Source: Thunnus maccoyii (lineage: Eukaryota; Chordata; Actinopteri; Scombriformes; Scombridae). From it: a DNA stretch of 64,000 bases. The stretch is from assembly GCF_910596095.1 (NCBI RefSeq), contig NC_056545.1, forward strand, positions 27,923,067 through 27,987,066, in the 5' to 3' direction. A model generated the notes under the pieces. The model had not been told where the DNA came from. It did not search any database and worked only from the letters and a program-made list of their open reading frames with translations. Of this stretch, positions 54,262 through 64,000 are shown one piece after another. Made by a program: the position numbers and the translations under genes. Position 1 is the stretch's first letter. Each line of letters starts with the position of its first letter.

Positions 54262-57200
54262 TCATATATACCAACATAAGATAAACATGTTGAAATTTTA
54301 AAGCTGTATTTGGATCTGGATCCAAACACAGTGAAACAGTGAAGAAACTCCAAGGATACATGTCCTATTTTTTTTCAAATAACTGTAGTATTTCATATTA
54401 ATTTGCATAAAAACTTTAAGAAACCCTCAACATGCCCAGTCTCCATCTGCTGAGGAAGATTATGTGATATGATAGAAAACTCCAGAACAGCAACTAAATG
54501 GACCTTGAGGTGAAATTGAGTTGTCAAAATTAAAAAATGTCCCTGAATGAATGTGCAAATGGACATGTTATTCACATTTATGTTTGACAATCTATTGTAC
54601 CTGATATTCTTTAGTCCATCCTCAGATTTTTACAAAAAAAGTCTTTCATTAATGGTCTGACCTACAAATTGTGTGTTTCTCTGTGAGCAAACACAGATTC
54701 AAATTCAAAGTATCTGAGTATCATCGGGGCAACTGGGATTTCTGCATTTTAGGGAATGTTGACTTAAAGTAGTTTTATGTTTTTCTTTTTTTAACAGGAA
54801 CTGATTTCTGTCATTCTGTTGATTTTTTTTTAGAACTTTATTTACTTTATTTATATAATTTAATTTAATGAAAGCTTTCTGTTATCATGCTGTGCACAGA
54901 ACCTTTATATATAACACCTTTGATGAAACTGAAGGCAGAAAAGAAGATGATGTAACTACCCTCATATATATATGTATATATACATATATATATACACACA
55001 TATACACGTCTGTGTGTGTGTGTGTGTTTGTATATATGTATACATATATATATGTGTGTGTGTGTATATACATTTCACACAAAGAAAACACGGTAGTGCC
55101 TTGTCTCTATGTTTTCCTGCTGGTAGGATACAATAAATGTGCACTTTTTGGGGAGGAATGGTTAACCACAGTGCCTACTCTGTCTTATGACACCAACAAA
55201 GTCATCCTGATTACACACACAGAAGACGACAATTAGCCAAGGTAGTGACATCAAACCCTGCTGTTTTACACAGGAATTTTATATGTTATTATAGCACTAC
55301 CAAAGGAGGAAGTAGTCTGGTCTGGTCTCTAGTATGCACCACAACAAATACTGCTATTGCATGGTAATATGAGCATATTTCAAGAGAATTGGAACTATGG
55401 GTGTAGTGTAGTTAATGCATAATTAATTGGGCAAATATTTAGATGACAAACAAACTGGGTTATTGACATGATAAGACCTGCTGAATCAGAATATGACATG
55501 TCTTTCTCTTCCTTTCTTCTCAAAGTGTAACACTGATGCAGCTTCTTTTTGGAAGAATATTAAAACTCAAAAAGAATTATTCAACTTCACTAACTATGCA
55601 GATAATGTATGAACTGGTCTCACCTCAAACATAGTTGACATAACTACAGCTTTCGACACCATTTTATCACTGCTGGACACTTATTTGATAGGTTTCAAGT
55701 TTCCACCACAACCTCCCTGTGTCTGCATGGGGAGCCCTACCTGCTGTGTTCACTGCCACAATCCAGTTCTTCTTTTGGGCCTATCACCAATTCTGAAGTA
55801 TTTCATGTACTTGATTAGTTTAAACTTCAGACAGTCAACAGGAGCTGACAATCTAGATACTACGTATAGCACTGTAAGATGAGATTTATTTTTGTTAAGA
55901 ATTATTTTGAAGACTATCTTATTTTAGCATTGTTTCAATGTTTTACATGAGTTGATTAATGGTTCATGATTTGTTAAATTGTTACAATCTTTATATTTTT
56001 ATGTAAATTAGGAACTATATCACAATATGTAGCTTGTCTGTAGTGTTTAGGATAGTTTAGATTGGGCGGAGTGATAAACCGCACAGTGAAGTGATGTATC
56101 AATAGTGTGTATGTATTAGTCAGACACCAATGTGTCCCTAAACTAACTGAGGTTACAGTATCTCCTACAGTTCCAGTTCCTGCCATGTCAGAGATGGTCA
56201 TCACTGCTAAACTGGATGGATCACTTAAAGGACTGGTACTTAATGGCAGGTGTGTTTGAACCATGCTACACTGACCAGTCATCTACTGGTTTTGCATGGA
56301 CCGTGGCAAAAGCTGAACAAGGTTTCATCTATGTCAAAGCAGCTAACCCCTCCAGTGAGGAGTTACATTGTGGCACACAGATAGAGACTTTTCATGCCAG
56401 AAAATTGTGTACATTTTAAAGTTAAATGAATCAATCTGGTGCACTTTCAGAGCAAAATTAAGAGACTAGACCTATGAAGAACTTTGTGCTCTTGTAAACA
56501 ATTTAATCATAAACACATTGGTTGGTTATATTTGTCATGTCACCACCATTCATATCTATACAACTATTATAACTATTTTCTGACATTGTTTTGTGTTCAC
56601 TACTTTCTGCTGAAAACAGGAGAACAAAAAATGAGAGCTGCAACGATTAATCGATTAGTTGACTGACGGAATATCAATCGGCATCTATTTTGATGACCAA
56701 ATAACTTTTTAAGGAAAAATGACATTACATTAGCGTGAAAAATGTTTCGGCAAGATGTTGATGAGCACTGATCTCATAATGTGGGGTTTGTTCCCAACGT
56801 TATTAAAGAGTTATTTTTTAATTCATTTGCATTTGCTTTGCGTCGGGTTCTGCATCACTCTGTTGAGGTTCATTTCACAATAATGACCCACTCGCTGTAC
56901 ATTGTCCCTTAAATATTTTTATATATTTGTATAATTTTTTACTTTATACTTTTAAGGTGTTTACATTTACCTTATTTCATTTATCGTATTTCTTTAATTT
57001 TAAACTATGTGTTTTTATAGTCCACACCCTTCCTCTTCAGTCTGTAAAGTCTGGATTATGATTATTACAACTGCTGATGATATTAACATACCACTTGTTT
57101 AATCCAGATAAGAAGTGCTGCTTGACTACTTAATAGCCTTAACTTTTGTAAACGAGTTCAATTTTTTTAAAATTATTTATTTGTCATTATTAATGTTAGA

Positions 57201-58289
57201 CAATAAAGGTTCTGCACAATAGGAGACCATGAACAGTCATGTGTATGCATGTAGCCTATTAATTTATATTTTAGCCTACTATTAGGCCATTATTAATGCA
57301 TATTAAAAAATCTGTGTGCTGTGCATGCACATTAACTACACATTGTGGCAACCTCTACATATCCCACTCCTATTGCCCCCACAGTTAAAAATATCTAGAA
57401 CCGCCTCTGACCAAATTCTGTGCCTGCAAAAGTATTGACATTTCCATCAAGCTCAGCTGCACATTGTATTTAGTGCTGATTAGCAAATGTTAGCATGCCA
57501 TCATGCTAAACTAACATATTCAACATGGTAAACATTATACCTACTTAAGTCTCAATAGGTATTACAGTATACGGTATTGTAGCTAAGCATTTGCATAATG
57601 TAATTATTAGCAGTTGTATCTCTATGTTTCTTGTGTAGTACTACATATTTCCACATCTCTATGATGAAAAGTTACTCTACACTACTGCACTGCACTACTG
57701 ACTGCTAGTAACTTTGTTCGTCATACATTATACGCTAAAAAACAAATGTCAGTCTTGTTGAGAAAATGCGCAAGCCACATCATGTCACTATCAGTACTCT
57801 TTTGGTTTAGCAAAATAACAACAAAACATACTTAAAAATGTACGTAAACAACTTTTATTTGTTAACTCAAGGAGCCAATTTATTTTCACAGTTTTTACAT
57901 GCATACATTCATATGTGTTGTCACAGTGGTGTTCAAATCTATGCAGACATGCAATTATGAAAATGATAAAAAATAATTTATGAGTTTTAAGTTACACAAA
58001 ATGAATGCATCAACAACATAGCAACAGCAACATTTTGAAAAAGAATTACAAATAAAATACAATAAATTAGAATTAAATTAACTTTGAATAAGTAAAAAAA
58101 TAAGCAATGGCTGGTGCTGCAAAAATGCAATTTCATTAAAGTATTTTTTAAAAAAGTGTAAGGTGCTGTTTATAAGAAGGGGCATATATCCAGTATATAC
58201 CCTTAATTCTGTAACAATATAATTAGATATTATAGAATATGTTATTACAAGTTATGTAAACTTTTTAACAACTTCTGTTGTCATCTGGT

Positions 58290-58866
58290 CTAGAAGTTAG
58301 TGCAACGCAAGAAGTAGCTGTTTTCCAGCACACGGAACAACCTGCCGCTCCTCATGCTGTACTCAAACATTTGGGGTCCACTGTAGAGATAAGTGAAACC
58401 TGGAGAACAGAGAATCAGTGTTAGTGTCTGTGTTTGATAAAGACTGGAAGGATTCACAGTAACTGTAAACATTCTCTCATTTCAACAGTCCTGATTTGGA
58501 AAATTCAGATCAGCCTTGAACGCTACTCACCTCTGTACTGGAGAGCTGCCGTCACCTTGCCGGTCATGCCAGAGAAGGTCTCATCAACACGTTTGGGGAA
58601 TCCCTCGTCCATAGCCTGTTTGGTCTCATCATAACTACAGACACACAGACAAGAATTAGACCGATTCACTATTTGTACACCATCTTGTAAACCACTGTCA
58701 CGTCTAAATCAGTCACCTGAATTGATTTCAGATCACGTCATTTGAACACACCTGTAGTAATCTCTGCCCACAAAGAACAGAGTCTTGCGAGAATCCACGT
58801 CATACATAGCAGCATCGATTTTCTCCACAGTTATGGGCAGACCAAAACTGGAAATTGTTTTAGGAT
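58290..58866 (-). pseudogene. mmp13: mmp13-like copy D, truncated to its last hemopexin exons
   Basis: Only exons 58290-58399, 58531-58634 and part of the next (58752-58866) remain, with good splice sites and A/B-type sequence. Homology stops inside the exon at TTTTAGGAT (58866), and an AT microsatellite begins. The promoter, signal peptide, propeptide, catalytic domain and hinge are absent, so it cannot make a protease. No later piece of the missing exons was found in the window. Confidence 0.88.
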
Positions 58867-58886
58867 GCTACATACATACATACATA

Positions 58887-58945
<59 letters not shown>
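58867..58945. repeat. (CATA)n/(TA)n microsatellite at the copy D breakpoint
   Basis: Begins exactly where mmp13 homology ends. Confidence 0.9.
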
Positions 58946-58946
<1 letters not shown>

Positions 58947-59697
58947 CCTGGGATCCACATTTTCCCATGGTCATTAAGTCGCGACCCACTTTTATAGAAT
59001 TCAAACAAAGCAAATTTACTTTTCAAAAATATCCTCCAAAAACACAGATATGTCTTTTTTTTTTAACATAAATACATATATTTACATGTACAAAGTGCAT
59101 TTCAGAGCACATTATTAAGAAACTGAGGAGGACCATGACAACTGCATGTACACTAAAATAAATATGAAAACTGCAAAAAATAAATAAGGCCACAAAATTA
59201 GATATTTTCACTTACATGTGTATGTATGTGTGGGGTTTCATGGCCTTTGCAATGTGGTGAGCTACGTGGTAAGACGCCCGGAGAGCTTGTTCTTGTTTGG
59301 AGCAAGACGCTGTCAGACTCCATCGACTTTTCTTTGCATGCGGGATGTTTTGATTCTACATAGCGCTTCACTTTGGATGGTTTCATACTCTCAGTTGCAA
59401 GCACTTCACTACATATCACACACTGGGGTTTCTGTCCTTTTTTATCCTCAATGTACGAAAATCCACATTTTAAACACTCCGGGTCATATTTGCACTTCGC
59501 CATCTTGCCTCCAAACATCAACACAAATTTAAATACATGCCTGTCAAAATATTTTCGTTTCAAAATAAAAGACAAGTCCAACATCAGATGCGCATTAAAT
59601 ATTATTTATTTATTTTTGACCAGCTGTCCGCAACCCACCCAGAACGGGTCCATGACCCACTTTTGGGTCATGACCCACCAGTTGAGAATCACCGGTC
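58946..59697 (-). mobile_element. hAT-type DNA transposon derivative with BED-finger start
   Basis: The minus frame from 59503 begins MAKCKYDPECLKCGFSYIED and continues PQCVICSEVLA, MKPSKVKRYVESKHP. This is the BED zinc-finger N-terminus seen in hAT transposases and in the domesticated ZBED5/FAM200 proteins. Position for position, the first zinc-binding His of KRHLETKH is Tyr here. The transposase body is missing. The right end complement reads GGTGATTCTCAACTGGTGGG and the left end has GTCGCGACCCACTTTT, fitting a deletion derivative. Borders are approximate. Confidence 0.7.
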
Positions 59698-60180
59698 TAG
59701 AATGTACAACAACAAATACTGCTATTGCATGGCAATATGAGCATCTTTCATGAGAATTGGACCTATGCGTACAATGTAGTTAATGCATCATTAATTGGGC
59801 AAATATTTAGATGACAAACAAACTGGGTTATTGACATGATAAGACCAGTCAACAGGAGCCAACAATTTATTTTTGTTAAGAACTATTTTGAAGATCTTAT
59901 TTTGGCATAGTTTCAATGTTTTGCATGAGTTGATTAATGGTTCGTGATTTGTTAAATATATTCTTTATATGTTTATGTAAATTAGGAACTATATCAAAAC
60001 AGCTCACCCCTACAGTGAGGAGTTACATTGTGGCACACAGATAGGAACTTTTCATGCCAGAAAACTGTGTACATTTTAAAGTTAAATGCATCAATCTGGT
60101 GCACTTTGAGAGCAAAATTAAGAGGTTAGATCTATGAAGAACTTTGTGCTCTTGTAAACAATTTAATCATAAACACATTT
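59698..60180. repeat. decayed remnant of the array unit flank
   Basis: Matches flank DNA of unit C (about 55330-55460, 55870-56010 and 56330-56510) in the same order with several internal deletions. It is more diverged than units A-C are from each other. Confidence 0.75.
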
Positions 60181-60504
60181 GTTGTATAGATATGAATGGT
60201 GATGACATGTCCGACTGCAGCTCTGCAGCTCTGCTCCAGCAGCAGACCTGTCAGCTGAACCTGTCGGCTGCAACGCAGCTCCACCAAAACTGGGATTTAG
60301 GCTGCACGGCAGACAAGTCCTGTCAGCTGAAGCTTTCCGCTACAGAGCAGTGGCCGACCTTCATTGCAACCGACAGTCTGTCCTGTCTGTCAGCTGATAG
60401 ACAGTTTTTAAAAAAGATTTTGCCAGCTGATAACTGCAGGAACAGGCAGCTGGAGAGGTGAAGAGCTACATGAACAGGCACATTTTGAACAGGCACTGCA
60501 CTAG
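60181..60504. mobile_element. Helitron-like 3' end with unclassified GC-richer body
   Basis: Ends GAACAGGCACTGCACTAG at 60504, the same terminus as at 31341 and 60805. The upstream part (60210-60465) is unusually rich in CAGCTG/CTGCAG words and has a 105-aa open frame without homology I recognise. The 5' end is not identified. Confidence 0.4.
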
Positions 60505-60805
60505 TCTCTCTACAAAGCAAGGAATCTCTGTCTGTCTGTCTGTATGTATGTACGTATGTATGTTTGTCCTTCACATATCTTGAGAACCATTCATCTGATC
60601 AACATCACACCTGGCAGGTGGATTGCTGGGGAATCAAGGAAGTGCAAGGTCGATGTGTGAAGTAGTTTGGATGAGCGGTTCTCGAAAAATATATAAAAAA
60701 CAATAGTCTGCATGAGAGACATTTAGGGGACGGGCACTGGTAGGTGCTAGGTATTGAGAAATCGCCCATTCCAAACAGGCACATTTTGAACAGGCACTGC
60801 ACTAG
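60505..60805 (+). mobile_element. Helitron-like non-autonomous element (301 bp)
   Basis: Starts TCTCTCTACAAAGCAAGGAA directly after the CTAG of the preceding element and ends in its own GCACTGCACTAG before T. No coding capacity. Confidence 0.5.
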
Positions 60806-62155
60806 TGATATTAAACTGAATATCTTTGGATTTGGACAGAATGTGACATTTGAAAACATCACATTTATTATAACCAACAATTTAATGACTTTGTGTTGTG
60901 TTCATTACTATGGCACAGGGTAAGGGACAAAATTAAGACTACTGAAAAGTTGGTGGAGGCTATTTCCTTGCCAAAGCCAACTACTGATCTGGCCGATGAT
61001 AAGCCGGCACTGGTAACTGAGAGGCCGGCGGTGGGAATGAGAAGTCAACTATTCATAAGACCAAGGTGGTAACTCATGCATCTAACATAGCAACCCACTG
61101 GATCAGCTACTGGCATGACTGGTCATTAGCTTCCGAGGCTAGCAACGTGTCGCTACCCAATTTGTACATTCTGTCAACTCTAAACAAAGATGAGAAGGAA
61201 GCGAGATGGCTCACTCGTTAGCTACTTCCATCATCATCTCCAGAAAAACACGATGTGTTTAAATTATAATGTTAATGATTAATACTTTTTTAAAACAAGT
61301 TTTAACCTCTTCTGATTAGGTATATGATACAATATGATCATTTTAATCAAAAATCAATGTTATGTGTAAAACTGCCCAACACTCAGAAGGTTAACATGAG
61401 TGCAACGCAAATATCGGCATATTGTCCTGTTCATGCCATGAGGGCCAAAAAGATTATTTCTCCATAGGGAACACTCCCATACATAAATCTGATATATGAC
61501 AAAATATGTAAACTACATACAGTGTACATGTCTCACACATGCTTATAGATGTGATGTACATATAATTCACCATATATACTCATAGCATATACCTCATCAG
61601 ACCCTGCAGTGGGGCTCTAGTGTTGGCAGCTGAGTGAAAACACACCTACCTAGACTGTGGTGTGCTACCTCACAAGTACACAACATAAGAAACTGAAAGA
61701 AACATTAAACTCATTCTAGGGTGTGTTGAGTCAGCACTACTTTGGACAGACAAATCTTGTCACACACAAAATTGCAACCATCTGTGATGTTCCCATCTCA
61801 CAAACAGCCTATCATAAACAAAACAAAACAAACAAACAAAATAGGTTGACTGTTGACAGGTTATTATCTTTCATTGATTTACAGTACTGATTATAAATGA
61901 TGTTGCTATCTCTACCTAATGTCAAGGGACAACGTTTTCAGTCATTTTAGGGCATATAAGCTTATTTGTTTTTTTCCCCTGCTCATATGCCCATTATACT
62001 GTTTTTCTATTTTTTTCCCCTGCTCATATGCCTATTATACTGTTTTTCTACTTCCCATTTACCCAGCAGTGACGATGTAGTTATTTTCTCTTTCACTTTG
62101 GAGAAGACATTTATTGTTTATAAATGTTGAAATGAGGGCATTTCATCTGAAGAGA
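60806..62155. other. gene-free stretch
   Basis: No gene, RNA or repeat family recognised. A short direct repeat (TTTTTCCCCTGCTCATATGC with ATTATACTGTTTTTCTA) occurs twice at about 61970-62050. Confidence 0.45.
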
Positions 62156-62159
62156 GGGA

Positions 62160-62302
62160 AGAATGTAAGATGAGATTTATTTTTGTGAAGAATTGTTTTG
62201 AAGAATCTTATTTCAGTATTGGTTGGATGTTTTACACGAGTTGATTGATGGTTCACGATTTGATAAATATATTCTTTATATTTTTATGTAAATTAGGAAC
62301 TA
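62160..62302. repeat. second decayed remnant of the array unit flank
   Basis: AAGATGAGATTTATTTTTGT through AAATTAGGAACTA matches 55876-56018 of unit C. It is cut at TA by the Tc1-like element. Confidence 0.7.
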
Positions 62303-63477
62303 CAGTGCTGCTTGAAAGTTTGTGAACCCTTTAGAATTTTCTGTATTTATGCATAAATATGACCTAAAATGTGATCAGACAAGTCCTAAAACTAGATAAA
62401 ATGAACCCAATTAAACAAATGAGACAAAAAAAATCTTTTCCATTAATTTTTGAGGAAAATTATCCATTCTTACATATTTGGGGGAGGCAAAAGTATGTGA
62501 ATCCTTGCTTTCAGTAACTGGTGTGACCCGCTTTTGCAGCAATAAAGCTTATTCAGCAATTTAGCTTATTTCCCCTCACAGAACAGTCTCAACTCAGGGA
62601 TGTTGGCGGGCTTCCTGCATGAACTGCCCGCTTCAGGTCCTTCCACAGCATTTCCGTAGGATTAAGGTCAGGACTTTGACTCGGCCATCCCAAAACATAA
62701 TCTTCCTTCTGCTCTAACCATTCTTTGGTAGAACTACTTGTGTGTTTACGGTCATTGTCCTACTGCATGACATACTTTCTGTTGAGCTTCAGTTCACAGA
62801 TGGATACGTATTTTCTTATAGAATGTGCTAGTATGACTCAGAACTCATAGCTCCTTCAATGATTGCAAGCTGTCCTGGTTCTGAGGCAGTAAAGCAGCCC
62901 AAACCATGATAATACCACCACCATATTTCACAGATGGAATAAGGTTCTTATGCTGGAATACAGTGTTTTCATTCAAGCCAAAAAGTTTGATTTTGGTCTC
63001 ATCCATCCACAGAATATTTTTCCAGTCACCTTCTGGCTTATCCACATAATCTTGAGCAAACCATAGATGGCAGCAATGCTCTTTTTGGAGAGTAGTTGGG
63101 TTTATCCTTGCAACTCTGCCATGCACACCATTGATGTTCAATGTTCTCCTAATGGTGGACTCATGAACATTGACTGTAGCCACTGCAAGAGAGGCCTTTA
63201 GTTTCCTAGATGTTACCCTTTAAACACTTTAAACTTAAAAATAGTTTTGCAACCCAACAATTCTTCTTCTAAGGTCCTCAGAAATCTCCTTTGAGCCATG
63301 AGACACTTCCACAAACCTGTGTTGTGAAGCTCAGACTTTGACAGTGAAGACCCAGATTTCTATTCTTTAAATAAGGCAAGGCCTCCCAGACTCACACTTG
63401 ATTGTCATCCCACTGATTGAAACACCCGACTCTAATTTCCCCTTCAAATAAATTGATAATCCTAGAGGTTCACAGAG
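62303..63477 (-). mobile_element. Tc1-like DNA transposon, defective
   Basis: Left terminal repeat CAGTGCTGCTTGAAAGTTTG sits directly on a TA (62301-62302). Minus-strand transposase pieces, in order: helix-turn-helix KEISEDLRRRIVG (about 63290), STIRRTLN, first Asp in WMDETKIKLFG, GGGIIMVW, then in another frame DNDRKHTSS (second Asp) and [15 protein letters not shown] with the Glu. So the DD34E triad residues are all recognisable but spread over frames: frameshifts and stops break the gene (for example just after the LLPQNQDS region and before STIRR). The right end stops at AGAGGTTCACA, missing the outer part of the terminal repeat. Confidence 0.85.
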
Positions 63478-63855
63478 GTCCAATATGTAACATTTTACAA
63501 CTTTACTATTTACAATTTATATACACAGTGGTACACTCCAACACAGACTTGTAATAAACATTTTTAGTCTGGCGATACAATCTTATCTGCATTTGGCTCT
63601 TTTGCTCAATCAACTGAAGTTGATCGGATGAACTATAGTGCCCGTTCAAAACGTGCCTTAGACATCCTGCACTATGTCTTGAACATACATACCAAGTCCC
63701 CCCACGTGAGGAATGGGAATAGTAAAACTTAACTGAACTTTCTGAAGGTGAAATTTTTCAATTCATTCTCTAAGGTAGTTCTTATCACTAAGGATGTAAT
63801 CCCACCTCTGACCACAACATGGGTTGCAATGGCAGAGTGGCACTGCCATAACCAA
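63478..63855. repeat. unclassified repeat-like sequence
   Basis: Opens GGTCCAATATGTAACATTTT, wording like the ends of fish MITEs (compare 2797 and 30405), and replaces the missing Tc1 end. No matching second terminus identified. Confidence 0.35.
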
Positions 63856-63859
63856 ATCA

Positions 63860-64000
63860 TTTCTTAAGGAAAAATGACATTACATTAGTGTGAAAAATGT
63901 TAAGGCTAGATGTTGATGAGTACTGATTTTGTAATGTGGGGTTTGTTCCCAAACAGAAAGAACTTTTTAAAGGGTTAGTTTTTCATTCATTTGCATTTGT
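63860..64000. repeat. third remnant of the array unit flank, running off the window
   Basis: AAGGAAAAATGACATTACAT to the end matches 41670-41810 of unit A, including AACAGAAAGAACTTTTTAAA, which A keeps and B and C lack. The array homology therefore continues beyond base 64000. Confidence 0.75.

Noticed and set aside
62845-63183. Tc1-like frame as an active transposase gene
   Set aside because: The transposase is spread over several frames with stops, and one terminal repeat is incomplete.

Overview
This window is vertebrate nuclear DNA, almost certainly from a teleost fish. The evidence is multi-exon genes with GT/AG introns that are mostly short, abundant CA/TG and AT microsatellites, and a mix of fish-type repeats (long-TIR MITEs, L2-like LINE, Penelope-like element with GIY-YIG nuclease, Helitron-like, hAT and Tc1-like pieces). 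The species cannot be named from sequence alone. Every host gene recognised is on the minus strand, so each gene reads from high to low coordinates.

Layout. (1) 128-5790: a TMPRSS2-type membrane serine protease whose last few residues lie off the left edge. (2) 7786-14308: acat1, mitochondrial acetyl-CoA acetyltransferase, complete in 12 exons (420 aa). (3) 15173-19559: a secreted matrix metalloproteinase (479 aa, 10 exons). (4) 22406-26080: an MMP13-type collagenase, the 'founder' copy (474 aa, 10 exons). (5) 26080-35170: gene-poor DNA holding a Penelope-like element (about 27690-29510), a Helitron-like repeat (30530-31341) and unclassified repeats. (6) 35172-about 58866: a head-to-tail tandem array with units of about 8.0, 7.1 and 7.1 kb plus a broken fourth unit. 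Each complete unit carries an intact 10-exon mmp13-like gene (A 35947-38646, B 44050-46748, C 51161-53860). The fourth unit keeps only the 3' end of the gene (D 58290-58866). (7) 58867-64000: the decayed end of the array, where unit remnants are broken up by an AT repeat, a hAT derivative, Helitron-like repeats in tandem and a Tc1-like transposon.

How the genes relate. Acat1 next to an MMP cluster recalls human 11q22, where ACAT1 and the MMP cluster are also near each other (established knowledge). The MMP genes encode secreted zymogens: signal peptide, propeptide with cysteine switch, zinc catalytic domain, proline-rich hinge and four-blade hemopexin domain. The founder and the three complete copies share a compact promoter, a TATA box with an AP-1 (TRE) site about 45-60 bp upstream. 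In the copies an ETS-like GGAAA abuts the AP-1 site. That arrangement suggests amplified, stimulus-inducible collagenase output.

Most noteworthy: the recent mmp13 amplification itself; a Pro-to-Ala change in the cysteine switch of copies A and B but not C; a mosaic relationship among the copies that suggests gene conversion; and a 0.7-kb inverted repeat in acat1 intron 1. All coordinates were read by eye; splice sites were chosen by GT/AG, phase and homology, and no alignment program was run.
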